DNA of 64,000 bases from Morella rubra. Its lineage: Eukaryota; Streptophyta; Magnoliopsida; Fagales; Myricaceae. Positions within the stretch are counted from its first letter, which is position 1. Each line of letters opens with the position of its first letter. The notes under the pieces were generated by a model. It was not told the DNA's origin. It saw only the letters and a program-made list of their open reading frames with translations, and ran no database searches. The stretch is from positions 30,181,609 through 30,245,608 of the forward strand of contig CM025855.1 of assembly GCA_003952965.2 (NCBI GenBank). The letters are read 5' to 3'. Position numbers and translations under genes: made by a program. This document shows positions 1 through 11,346 of this stretch, piece after piece.

Positions 1-179
1 CCCTTATTCTAAAATAATATTTAAACTTTAAAACTTAAAATTTAAACCAAAAACCAAAAACCAAAACTAAAATTAAATTGAACTCTCCGGCGACAACAAC
101 TCTATATTATAACAACTCTTAAAGTTAAAGTTATGTTGATATGGATTCCATGTTCTTTCTAAACTCTTCTACCTCTTAC

Positions 180-186
180 TATAAAT
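180..186 (+). promoter_or_regulatory. TATA box of the F-box gene
   Basis: TATAAAT lies about 53 bases before the ATG at 239, a normal TATA position for a gene with a short leader. No other core element was identified. Confidence 0.5.
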
Positions 187-238
187 CTATGTGTTAAATA
201 GACAAACTCATCTCTCTTATCTCCAATTTTAGTTTACA

Positions 239-1501
239 ATGGCAGAACTGATACCCTTACTATACAGCAACCTCGGAGAATATCTATCGTTTAGCCTCTC
301 ATCCTTTTTGAAGCAAATTTTCTATAGATGTACCAACCATCTCAACAAGAAGACCAACGAGCCAATTATCTATAGCGACTGGCACGAACTTCAGCATGAT
401 CTGATTGAGAACATCTTGCAGCGACTGAATCAGGTCGATCGCCGTCGCTTAAGTTGTGTCTGCAAGTCCTGGAGATCACATGTCAAGCAAACAAAAAATC
501 GTATTGCTCCTCAGTTCCCATGGTTAGTTCTTCCCCACGGCCCAAACTGCAAATCGTTCAGTTTCTTTAGCATGTCTGAAGGCGCGGTTCATAATTTCAA
601 GCTACCAAAGTCAGCAAAGGGAGGGCTGTGTGTGGGCTCTTCCCAAGGTTGGCTTATTATTATTGCAGGATCCGAATGGGACCCAAAAGTTTATCTGTCC
701 AATCCGTTTTCAGGATCCCAATACCAACTGCCATCCTTCACTACAATCCCATCTTTTATGGATAGCGAGAGCAGCTCACAGGATCCAATATACAGCCTGA
801 CCTCTTTTATTGATAAGATTGTACTATCTTCCACAGAACCCGCTGAAGGCATTGTAGCGGCGATCTTGGATGAGGGTCTGGTACTAGCATTTTGCAAGCC
901 CGGCGATAGGGAATGGAGTGTATTCAGAGAGCCAAACGAACAAGCTCGTGAGTTCCTAGACATCGAATTCTGCCAAGATACGCTATACGCTGTGGACGAG
1001 GAAGGTGATTTTGCAACCTATACGGTGGAATTGACTAAAAGGAAACTGATCTTGAACATAATTCCTGGTTCGAGCATTCCCATAAATTTCCCTCCTGAGG
1101 ATGTTGATGACGAATTTGATGTTCAGATCATAAAGGAGGCGAATCAGACCTTACATTTAGTTGAATCAGACGGTGAGATCCTAATAGTCCAGTCCTCAGT
1201 CGATTATCTCATTACTGGAGTAGGGGAGGAGGGTGAGGACGAGGTGCTGGAAGTAGAAGGAGAAGAGGAGCTAATGGAATTACTGTTGTTTCGAAGTTTC
1301 CTTTACAAGAGCACAACCGAATTTGGAGTATTCAAGATTGACTGCTCTAGCGGGAACCTCCTCGTAAGCAATGTAAATGGTTTAGGTGACCGAATGTTGT
1401 TTGTGTCAACAAGCAGTTCATCAATATCACTTTCAGCCAGAGATTTCGAAGGGTTTAGGGAATTGCATATACTTTTTGATAGACAATTACTACAATTCTA
1501 A
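239..1501 (+). CDS. F-box protein with DUF295 (KIB-type) C-terminal domain
   Basis: Intronless gene of 420 aa. Residues about 52-90 form the F-box: a leucine-rich helix (IENILQRLNQVDRRRL) followed by the diagnostic CVCKSWRSHV. This domain would bind SKP1 in an SCF ubiquitin ligase. The rest (about 120-400) resembles the DUF295 beta-rich domain of plant F-box proteins, including the LCVGSSQGWL motif and the VYLSNPFSG motif. The substrate cannot be told from the sequence. An acidic stretch near residues 328-348 (GEEGEDEVLEVEGEEE) separates two parts of the DUF295 domain. The ATG at 239 is the first in frame and follows a TATA box. DUF295 F-box genes are a large, fast-evolving plant family, and many are intronless, as here. 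The call is firm at family level only. Confidence 0.88.
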   Translation: MAELIPLLYSNLGEYLSFSLSSFLKQIFYRCTNHLNKKTNEPIIYSDWHELQHDLIENILQRLNQVDRRRLSCVCKSWRSHVKQTKNRIAPQFPWLVLPHGPNCKSFSFFSMSEGAVHNFKLPKSAKGGLCVGSSQGWLIIIAGSEWDPKVYLSNPFSGSQYQLPSFTTIPSFMDSESSSQDPIYSLTSFIDKIVLSSTEPAEGIVAAILDEGLVLAFCKPGDREWSVFREPNEQAREFLDIEFCQDTLYAVDEEGDFATYTVELTKRKLILNIIPGSSIPINFPPEDVDDEFDVQIIKEANQTLHLVESDGEILIVQSSVDYLITGVGEEGEDEVLEVEGEEELMELLLFRSFLYKSTTEFGVFKIDCSSGNLLVSNVNGLGDRMLFVSTSSSSISLSARDFEGFRELHILFDRQLLQF

Positions 1502-2451
1502 TTTCCGGCCATTTGTTTGTCGTGAATCCGGTGTTTTCTATCTCGAGAATAGGAGGATTGAAAGGCCATCCCTAGTATCCGTCTTCCACTGCAGTTTCGC
1601 AAGTGTTGGTTTACACCACCACAGTTGTACTAGTAGGAACTACTTGCTGTATCTACTTTTCAAGTATTAATGTTCAGCTTTTTTTCTTTTCCTTTTTCCA
1701 ATTACCGTATAAATGTTGCTCGAATGTGGTTTACACTTTAAAAGAAAATTGCTTGATGCATAGTTTTCATGCCATCTATGTAATTGAATTTACGATTTGC
1801 AATTTTATATAAAATCATGGTCAATGTGTTCGTGCGAGAGAGAATCTGGAATTTTGGTCTCCTGAGTACTGATCAGTTCTCGACTTTTTGAGTTTCGGCA
1901 TAAAAAAAAAATTTGTAGAGCATATTTTCTCTCCAATTCATTCTGTTTTTTTTTTTTAAATACCTCATCAAATTAAAATGGCACTAAAGCAAAACAGAGT
2001 TTGAATCACAAAGGATAACCATTCCTCAGATGGGATTCTATGAAGTTCAAACTCCAGTTCTTCTCGCGCTGCAAGCACTCTTTTCGATCGTGATATCAGA
2101 GAAAGATGCTCTATTCAATTTTTTAAGCTCTTTTTTCAAAAGCCTCAATTTGGTACACAACTGAAACATAGAAGTGCTAAGTGGGCGGCACTGACTAATA
2201 CGCAGCATGGATGTTATTATCTTGGCTTAACAAAAAAAAAAAAAAAGAAAAACATAGAAGTGCCATACTCGTTCCACAATATTCAAAAAATCTGGGTGCT
2301 CACATTCATAGGCCCTGTAATCTCTCATATTCGCATTTCCACCTTTGGTTGCGCATGATTAGAGTAGTAATCTTGAACCCTGCCTAACGAAAGACTTTGC
2401 GCCAATTGCTGTTGGCATAAGGTTAAACCTCTTGATCCATTCTAAATTCAC
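1502..2451. other. Intergenic, no gene seen
   Basis: Holds the 3' flank of the F-box gene (T-rich, probable polyadenylation region near 1670-1820), several A and T runs, and no reading frame with recognisable protein similarity. Confidence 0.5.
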
Positions 2452-3194
2452 TCAAAAACTTTAAACGTGCGTTTTGATCTCATCCGCCTCGAGAAGCCAT
2501 CGTCGAGGGAGCGAGAAAAGCTTCGTGCCAATTTCAAAACGGGGGAGGCTCTAGTAATCAGCTCAGCTCAGTACTCCAGTTGGATTCCCTGTTGGCCTCT
2601 GATGACGAACACTTGAGGAAGACATCCCCATGCACTGGCATCAGAGAATATGAATGGAGTTCACTTAACTAGAGCCCTGCAAATTAATCAAAGCACATTG
2701 GATGAGCTGCTCGAGAAAGATGTAGTTAATGGGCATAGCCACTCAGCTCATCATCGCCCATTTCAGCAAATGCTTCAGCAAAGATGAATAGCTACCTTTC
2801 TCAATGCTTTGTCGGGTTTAAGGCCGAAGGTCATGGTAATAACAGAACAAGATTCTAACCACAATGGATCAACTCTAATGGAGAGGCTATTGGAAGCTCT
2901 TTCACTCGAATGCAGCACTGTTTGATTGTTTGGAGTCCACAGTGCCAAGAACATCATTGGAAAGACGGAAGTTGGAGAAGATGCTGTTTGGGGAGGAAAT
3001 TAAGGAACAGAATGGTTGTGCGGTAATACGCTGGCTTGGAGGTGAAAAAATGAGATCTGAGAATTGAGATCCTTCCTTTCGTGTAAAAGCTCGAGCATCC
3101 CCGAACCTGCAACCCTAAGCCTCAAATTGAGAGCAAAACCTGACGACGGCTTCTTCATGCGGATGAGATCAAAACGCACTTTTTAAGTTTTTGA
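2452..3194. mobile_element. Element bounded by ~54-bp inverted repeats (non-autonomous DNA transposon candidate)
   Basis: The left end at 2452-2505 and the reverse complement of 3141-3194 match over about 54 bases at roughly 85 percent. The match includes a perfect core, GTGCGTTTTGATCTCATCCG, at 2467-2486. No transposase frame lies between the ends. I could not find a matching target-site duplication next to these ends, so the exact borders and the superfamily (Mutator-like or other long-TIR type) are open. Confidence 0.55.
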
Positions 3195-4100
3195 CATGGC
3201 GTGCGAGTCAGCTGGGTGACGTGGCGTCGATTGGGAGAGAGAGAAAAATGGCAGGAGACTCCGTTTTGCCGATTCGAAAAAATCCATTAAGTTGGTGGCC
3301 GCATTAACACGGGGGTATATTCGAAAAAGTTTATTTTAGTGACGGTTGTTGGTCAAAAAAATTTTGAAATATTTTTAAAATTTTAAAAAAATTTAGAGTT
3401 TAAGATTATATTGGATTGATAAAAGTTATAGAATATATTAATATAAATGTTAAAAATTTTGAAGTATATTTATTTTAATCGAAAATTTCATACTTCAAAA
3501 TATCAGAGAAATAAATACCAGCTAGGAACCTCGTGCAAAGTGAACCTTAAGGACTGTTTTTTATAAAACTTTAAACCACGTGCAACTCAGCTGTGGAGTG
3601 GAGAGCAATTAAGCCTAAAAGAAACCCACTAAGAAACACTTGTCAATAAAAACCAATTATTTATGCTAGTGGTCCCTGTGAAAGCTTGGTAAATTTCAGA
3701 GGCGACCAAAGATCTGGGGGTCACCACAGTTCAAAAGCCTAATATTTTTCAGATGGGAAGCCTAAAAGATACATGACTAGCTAATATTTATTCGTATAGA
3801 TTAGGTGGCTGGTTTAAATGACTAGAAATTATTTTTAGTTTATCAAGTGTATGCAAGCGTACAAATTAAACAGATTAGGTCTATTGACATTAGCAGTTAA
3901 TCTTTTATCATACCATAATCAATACAAACCACCTCAGCATCGGGTGCCAACAATTTGTTTGCCTCAACTGGACTAGTACAGATCATTCACATCTGACAAA
4001 GTCGCGAAAATTTGATTTTGCAACGATTAAAGAAGTATTTGAAGAGTACAACTAAACCTGATATTTTTTGTTTTCCCTGTCTGTCTAAGTACAACTAAAG
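3195..4100. other. Intergenic, no gene seen
   Basis: AT-rich spacer between the inverted-repeat element and the 3' end of the kinase gene. The part nearest 4100 is probably the 3' UTR of that gene. Confidence 0.45.
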
Positions 4101-7016
4101 CTAATCAAAGCTGGATGATCTGCTGCATCTTCCTTTTGAGGATTCTGCTGATGAAAGACCCACACTACTCTGTGATGTGGTATCGCCGTCAACATCAAGC
4201 AATGCAAGACTCAAATGTAACTCTGCACTAGATTTTGGATAAACCTCGTCATCATTATTGTCATGGTTTTCAGGATCCTTTCTGTCACCATTTTGGGAGT
4301 CAACCGATACCTCGACGCAGTTTTCCCCTTTTAGAAGCTTCAGGATCTGGAAAAGTAAGGCAATTAGGAACAAGATTTCATACAACCCATTCAGAGTATC
4401 GCTTATAACATCAGAGTATTGCTTAAAACATGACTTCTTAACTTATAAGAGTATGACATCTTCAATACCGCAATTGCAAAGTTATTACCTCGATCATTTT
4501 AGGCCGAAGCCTAGCTGACCGTGTGATGCAGAGGGTTGCTGCAAGAACCATTCTCCTCAGCTGAACCTCATCATGTTTTCCATCCAAATTTGGATCCAAT
4601 ATGCCTCTGACATCTCCACTCTCTATGACGGGCTTTGCCTGCACTCATTGTATAAATTGTTACTCATCCACCTAAGCTGTACAAGCTGAACTTCTATTTA
4701 TCGAAAAGGCTCTTACCCACATGACCAAGCTCAGATCTTGTCCTTTGGGAGCGTCAGAACCAATTGATTTTCTCCCTGATAACAATTCAAGAAGAACTAC
4801 ACCAAAAGCATACACATCAATCTTGTCACTTACTTTCCCATACATGAAATATTCAGGAGCAAGGTAACCAAATGTTCCTACTACACCATCTTCAGTCACA
4901 AAAGATGAATTTTTCGGTCCCCACATTGCTAGTCCAAAATCAGATAACTGTCAAACAGCAACAAGAATTCGTCAAATCAAAGATCCATGACAGTTACTGC
5001 TTTTGATTATGTATGGTTCTGAGGCAGTACCTGTGGTTCAAACTTCTCAGAGAGAAGAATGTTTGAAGACTTGACGTCTCTGTGAATAACGGGTCGAGAA
5101 CATTCATTATGCAGGTGATTTAGAGCTTCAGCAATCCCAACAGCTATATTAAATCTATCTTCCCATGATAAAACACATTTATCTTTTCTTCCACCTACAT
5201 TGCGTATTCACTCATATCAATGTGGTGTCGGACAATTTTTAGCAACTGGGAAGAAAAGGATAAATCCCATTTATTTACCATGTAGGTTTTCCTCTAAGCT
5301 TCCTTTGGACAAGAACTCATAAACCGAGATTAGAGCATTATCTTTGGTGCAGATGCCAAGCAGGGGAGTGATATTTTTGTGCTTCAGTGAGGAAATGATA
5401 TCAACTTCAAGGGAAAAATCCTTGGATGCTTCTTTGGTTGACTTCAGAATCTTTACTGCCACTGGCTTGCCATCTGGAAGAATGCCCTTATATACCCGGT
5501 TAAAACCCCCTTTCCCAATTATATTTGCTGTCAGAAAAGCAGGAAAGTTTAGGTAGAGCATATGTCTGAAGAGGAAAAGAGATTTCACGAGTACTTCAGG
5601 ATGAAAAGGTACTCACCTGAGGAGAACTGGGAAGTTGAAGTCTTCAGAACCTCGAGACTGAACATTTTGCACCCTGATGAGTGTGTTTTGGAGAGATGCT
5701 CCAAGCCTTTTTGTATCTCACTCGACTCGGATACTCCATTTTTAATGCTCTCATCCGAAATGTCACTGAGACCTCTTTCTAATAGGTTTTCGTTAACTGC
5801 TGAATGCTGAGGAGTTAGCTTTGGGGAACGATCTGGCAAGCTCATTGCCCATTGCACCACAGACAGTTTCCTTGGATTTGGGGTTTGTGGAATTGATGAA
5901 CTGGTTCGACGGAGTAAAGGCCAACCAAGCTTCTGCTCCACAGGGTATCCAGCATCTAGAGAAGTTTGTCTCAAAGGAAGTTCGTTTCGTTTGCGGACAA
6001 GGTTGCCAATCTCATCCTTGAAGTCTTCACCAATAGGTCTTAAACCATCTATGGAGTTTGGAACCACGTCAGAGAGAGATTTCTCAGACTCTGCCTCGGA
6101 GTCACCAAATTCAGATCGGCATTCTCTGGGACTGGGAACTTCTGCTAGAGGAAAACTTGGTTTTAGATCTCTTTTAAGAACTGACATAATCACAAGCCGA
6201 TTCCCCACATGATATCTGAATAATCCACAAGATGGGCCTTAAAACTCGACAAAAATTCCAAACCTGGTAGTTGGTTATCGGCGAACCTTCTGAAGACTAT
6301 TTTCCCATTATGGATAGCCAAAACATCGGTCGTAGAAGGCAGTCTCGTGGCGCAATATTTCGCTATGGAATTCCAACTCCTGCAAACGCTATCTGTTTAG
6401 AGTAATCAGAGAAGTCTAATAAAAACTACAATCAATGCATAGTAGAGGCTCTAGCGTTCCTCCTACCTTAGAGGGCTTTGCTTGCATATCCCCACAACTA
6501 CAGCCGCAGCAGCGTGGCTCTTTGCCTCTCTGACCAGAGCCTTTCGGACTGAACTTCCTGCGAAGACCTGACCAGTGAGATCAACCTGAAACCGAGTATG
6601 CCAAACCATAATCAACCATTAATATCCCAATGAATGAAAAAAATTGAAACTTGAAGCATTTTAATCACTAACCTTCTTTTCCTTACATAGGCCTTCATAA
6701 ACTTCTAAATAACCATCCAACAAGTTCTTGTATTCCGAAACCTGATCTATATTGATATAATAGGTCAGACCAAAAGAAACAAGGATATGAATCAACAAAG
6801 CCCATGTAAATTACTTTCATATTGCTATAAAGTTTCGAATTTCGCAAACGAGGCCTTACGGGAATCTCGAGCAACATGGATCGCAACCACGCAATCTCCA
6901 GGCTCAGCTACTTTCAGAAGAGCCCAGGTTAGAAGCTCTCTGCTATGGCAGTCCATTCGAATATCAACGAGTACTTTTTTCTTCCCAGCAGCCTGAACTT
7001 CCTCCTCAACTGTCAT
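4101..7016 (-). CDS. Receptor-like cytoplasmic kinase with N-terminal universal-stress (USP) domain
   Basis: Ten exons: 7016-6860, 6746-6673, 6585-6467, 6379-6264, 6180-5617, 5527-5279, 5194-5031, 4947-4717, 4638-4489 and 4346-4101. The product is 689 aa. Residues 1-155 are a UspA-type adenine-nucleotide alpha-hydrolase-like domain ([21 protein letters not shown], then [13 protein letters not shown] and [12 protein letters not shown]). Residues 156-343 are a low-complexity Ser-rich linker. Residues 344 to about 630 are a Ser/Thr kinase: Gly loop [14 protein letters not shown] lysine K369, catalytic HRDVKSSN (464-471), DFG (484-486) and the APE motif. All key residues are present. There is no signal peptide or membrane segment, so it should be cytoplasmic. 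The C-terminus is acidic and Ser-rich. Exon 2 must use the acceptor at 6747 rather than one four bases downstream to keep frame. Similar Arabidopsis genes include At2g16750 and At4g35030 (from memory). Confidence 0.92.
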
Positions 7017-10000
7017 TGTATTTTCTCTCCCGCGGCTATGTCTAACTCGTTGAGGGAAGCGCTAAGAAACATGTATGATTAGATGTTGCTTTGTGTCCTG
7101 CTTGGGAAGCTGTTGTTCCTCTGCACTAAACGTTGGCCGTGTTTGTTGGCTTCGTTGGAATGAATCGGTCTCAAGGCCCTGCAGAGTAGAGAAGGCTGCG
7201 CAATTTTCACTCTAGGCTTGACCTAGACGATATTGGATATATTTCTGCTGGTTAGGGCTCACGGTATGAGATGAATTAGCGGCGCCCCTGGGAAAGCAGG
7301 AGGTGCCAATAAATAGAATCCAGAAATCTAGGAGTTGTCGTGATAGGTGAGAATGTCCTAAGTAAGGATGTCAGCTCAGTGGAACAACCGTGCAGCCACT
7401 GAGTCGTTGCATTAAAGGAGAGTGCAAAGCATGTTATCCCCTGTCCGCCCCCACAGAAAAAAGGAAGTGAAGAAGTTTGGTAGGGTTAAGAAGGATAAGA
7501 TCGAAGTTTCTGACAATGTAAATGTGTACCGGTAAGAAGTGTGCGGATTCTGGTGTGGGACCGACACAGTTTGCTGGAGTAATACGGAGTGTTTTGTGTA
7601 ATAAGGAATGAATAGTTGTGCGCCAAGGACAGGGCTGGATCAGGGGACGCTAGGGCTACGCTGCTGCAGAGCTTAATTTTGCCAGAAGCGCCGGAAAGTT
7701 GGAGTATCAGAAATTAGTTAACGAGGACTTGCTGGAGTTCTGCGTGAAAAAGTATTTTAAGCAGCTGGGCTGTGGCTTCGAAACAAGTGTTGCAAAGTTA
7801 AAAAAAAATTCAGAGAATCCTAGACGTGTGGAGTTACGGACAAGAAAGTGTCGGCAAGTGAGTGAATTTGCACGAAGAGGGGGCAACATTTTGGCAGGGT
7901 ACATAGGAGTAAAAATAGGAGCAATTTCTTCTTTCGGCCAATTAAAAAAAACCGGCAGTTTTCGCGGGAAATCCGGTCATATTCCATGAACCGATGAAAG
8001 TGGGGGTTAGACCTGTGGACCGGCTGTTTCGGTTTCACAAACCCGAGGCCATGCCACATGCCGTAGCGTTATCTCTAAGGACAGGGTTTGAGGGTTCTGA
8101 CCAGAAACTTACCATACACGTTGACTGAATAAACAAGTTTTAAACTTCAAAGACGAGACTGCCCCCTCACCTGGGTCATTTGTTCCAACACGCGGTTTTA
8201 TTTCGCTTTTGGTATTATAAGTCGTTTTGATTATTTGACCTTTGGAATGGATGGGTCTCGCGCGGAAGATTTTACTTAATTATTAAAATAACAAAAAGAC
8301 AATCTTGGCCTCTTTTTTTTTAAAATAGTATTCGGGTTCTTTTTTAATAACTCGAATATCCTCTCAAGTGCTTCTTTGTTACGCTTACAATGCCTCGAGA
8401 GATATTTTCGAAGCGTACCTTGAATCATCACCGTCCATCTACGCTTTCTTTAAACGGAAATTCACGTAGCCCCAAAAAGAGGAGTCGAATATTTATTTAT
8501 TTAAGAGGATCGAATATTAATTATTAACAATTAAGTCCACAGCAGTTGTGCGGGCCCTAAGCCTTACCCTTATCCCCGTCCTTTATGGCCCAGCGTGAAC
8601 GGGGAAGCGGGACCTCAACCTCTAGGCTCTAGCCTACTTTTTGATCATTGAAGAGGTTGAAACGTGTTCGAAGTGGCAAGTGCATGAAGGATCTACCGCG
8701 CACGACAAGTTCGTGAAAAGGAAAATTGAATGGTGGTCATGATTTTTTTATAAACTGCATCATATCTGAATTGAATTGCTTCTTCAACTCTGTTTTTTTG
8801 CTATCATATGATCTGACTCTCGTATAAGTATGTAATTCCTAAATATTAATTTATTATTTTAGTACCATTCTCGTAATTTTACAAAAAATAATGAACAGAC
8901 TTATCAAGCGATAGATGATGACCATGTAAAGATGGTCAATTGGTGAGACTTGCATCTTTTTTGACCCAACTGAAAATTTACAGAAAGAAGCTATACATAT
9001 TAATTTGGGCATGGAATTTTTTTTTTGTTTGTGGGGTAATGCTTTTTAGCTGGGTTGATAGGGATATATTTTGATGCCCAACACGTTTTGTGCCATTGAG
9101 TTTTCTTTAACTAGAAAGAAAGAGGACAAGAAAAGTTCGAAAAAAGAAAAAGAAGATAAAGAGGAATACTTTGAACTTTGAAGGAATTAGATTCCGATGA
9201 AAAAAAGTGGATTCAAGACATTTTTCACAGCAATGTTATGATGGGGATTTCAATTCCTTTATTCTAGTCTTCAAATGTGGCGGCCTACAAAGCCTAACTT
9301 TTAACTCTGTTTACCCAAAAGGTGAGGAAAAAAAATCTCAAGGTCTACTAATGCCCTGTTTAGAATCAAGAATTAATTGAAATGATTCAAAGTTATGATT
9401 ACCTGTGGATTAATTTTGATCCTGCATTTTTTACTGCTGACTGGATCAACGGAGCTTCGTTCCAAGTCCTCTTTAAGAATTTCCATAGAAAGAACTTGGA
9501 CCCATAATTTGGCAAAACTATGTTCTTCCCTCTGGTAGCTCACATGTCCCTCTCATCACACTCATATCCACATCACGACACAACAATGAGAGTGCGACGT
9601 ACAGAACCATACTTTTCAATCTTTCTATAGGACTCCAGAAGAGGAAGTTGGAAGAGCAAACAAAATTTACCTCTTTGGATAGATAGGTATAGCCCCACTT
9701 GTAGCGATTCCACAATCTGCTTGCCTTTGGGTCTGACCATTTGGCTCGCATTTTGTGCAAATGCAATGTTATTGACTTTGTTGAAATTAAATACAAAGTC
9801 AGAAGAAATGGAGCCGTGTATTATTTTCAGATATGTTTTTCTTTGACGGATATTTAGGAGAGCACGAGAAAAGGAAATACGACCTACCACAATGCATATG
9901 GGAAAATGTAAGGAAGAAAGAAGTGGTTCCGCATAACCTTTCAGATTTTATGGTCTTTAGTGGAGCACTCAGTGCCATGATGTGTTCCACTACAAACAAT

Positions 10001-10363
10001 ATCAATGGAGCCAGAAAAATAGTGTTTTCATCATCTTTTCGTCACGAGTGTTAAGAAGCTAATAAAAAATATATTAAAAAAAATGTTGCTTCAATAATAA
10101 CGGAGAACTAAGTTATGAAATTATCAAATATATTTCGACATTATAACTCAAATTTAATATATAGACTCTACTGTGATCAATATTCTCTATAATTTTTTTG
10201 CTCAAATTATAACATAAATTTAAAAGAGATATACACAATATATAGATCTCACACCATTTAATGTTGCTCGTAACTTGCAATTTCAAACTGAAATTACTGC
10301 GGCGTGCCATGTAAACAAATTTCGTGAGACCAACCCAAACAATTGACACATTAGAGTGGTATT
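7017..10363. other. Long intergenic region, no gene recognised
   Basis: 7017 to about 7200 is probably the 5' leader and promoter of the kinase gene. Short open frames occur (for example 7699-7989 and 9833-10054), but none shows a domain, a family motif or splice-consistent extension. The rest is AT-rich spacer. Confidence 0.45.
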
Positions 10364-10521
10364 TTGAGTGTCAAAATTTTAATTTTGAACCTAGTTAAAA
10401 AAGCTACAAAATAATCTATCTTTTTCTATCAAATTATTATTCTTATTATATTCATTCAAGTATTCTTAATTCTATAAATTTTTCACTTATATCTCAAATT
10501 TTAATCACTTCAAAATTTTAA
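10364..10521 (-). mobile_element. MITE-like repeat, copy 1
   Basis: AT-rich ~160-bp unit whose reverse complement matches 40799-40995 along most of its length, including a GAATATTATAATAA-like core and a GATTATTTTGTA-like block. The ends carry AAAATTTTAA in inverted orientation. No coding capacity. The superfamily is not clear. Confidence 0.5.
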
Positions 10522-10663
10522 GATTCGAAAAGGCAAATGTGGTCATCTCAGCCCACCTCCAATCAAAATACTTACAGATGACATCATGTTCGACGTGCTG
10601 TGGGCTCGATAATCCGTTTAAAGTAATTTCCTTGTGGATGCAACTATTGGTCGTCGCTTGTTG

Positions 10664-11341
10664 TGTTGAAAATGTAAAGTCCCACATTGCTAAAGCAATG
10701 TGGGCAATTGAAACCAATGGCTTATAAATAAAGCCTCAATGTAACCTTTTGAATATAAGTGAGAAAACCGAATGCCCAGTTGGGCCTTCCAACAGTGGAT
10801 GTAGGTCAATGACCGAACCACTTAAAATCTTTGTCTCACTTATCCCAGTTTAAATTTTTTTAAGTTTAAAATTTTTTATTTCTTACATGGTATCAGAGCG
10901 GCATGATCCGTCAACCATCCGGCAGGCCGGCAACCGTCCGGCAGAGCCCGGTAACCGTCCGGCAGAGTCCGGCGACCATCTGGTGACCCGACAACCATCC
11001 GGAAAAGTCTGGCAACCGTCCGGCAAGAGCCCGGCGATCATCCGGCAGAGTCCGGCGACTTTATTTTCCTTGTTTTGTAAGTCCAAACTCAAGGTGGGTC
11101 CACCTTGAGTTTGCGGGGGAGTGTTGAAAATGTAAAGTCCCACATTGCTAAAGCAATGGGCAATTGAAACCAATGGCTTATAAATAAAGCCTCAATGTAA
11201 CCTTTTGAATATAAGTGAGAAAACCGAATGCCCAATTGGGCCTTTCAACAGTGGATGTAGGTCAATGACCGAACCACTTAAAATCTTGTCTCACTTATCC
11301 CAGTTAAATTTTTTTAAGTTTAAAAATTTTTATTTCTTACA
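10664..11341 (+). mobile_element. TRIM-type miniature LTR retroelement (Copia-like), looks whole
   Basis: A 678-bp element. LTRs lie at 10664-10887 (224 bp) and 11122-11341 (220 bp), begin TGTTGAAAATG, end in CA and are about 97 percent identical. The primer-binding site TGGTATCAGAGC (initiator Met-tRNA type) directly follows the first LTR at 10888-10899. A purine tract (GCGGGGGAG) precedes the second LTR. Identical 5-bp target duplications TGTTG flank it (10659-10663 and 11342-11346). There are no gag or pol genes, so it must have moved with proteins from another element. The near-identical LTRs imply a fairly recent insertion. Confidence 0.93.
10908..11057 (+). repeat. 21-bp GC-rich minisatellite inside the TRIM
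   Basis: About seven imperfect units with a period near 21 bases and consensus close to GGCAACCGTCCGGCAGAGYCC. They fill most of the element interior. The high CCGG content contrasts sharply with the AT-rich flanks. One open frame crosses the array because 21 is a multiple of three, but it shows no protein similarity. Confidence 0.75.
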
Positions 11342-11346
11342 TGTTG

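Noticed and set aside
1386-1670. Second frame overlapping the end of the F-box gene
   Set aside because: It overlaps the DUF295 coding end in another frame and has no similarity.
7699-7989. 96-codon frame as a small gene
   Set aside because: No domain, no start context or similarity; overlapping frames of similar size exist on the other strand.
10887-11108. 73-codon frame inside the TRIM as a protein gene
   Set aside because: It exists because the minisatellite period is a multiple of three; the product is a repeat with no family match.
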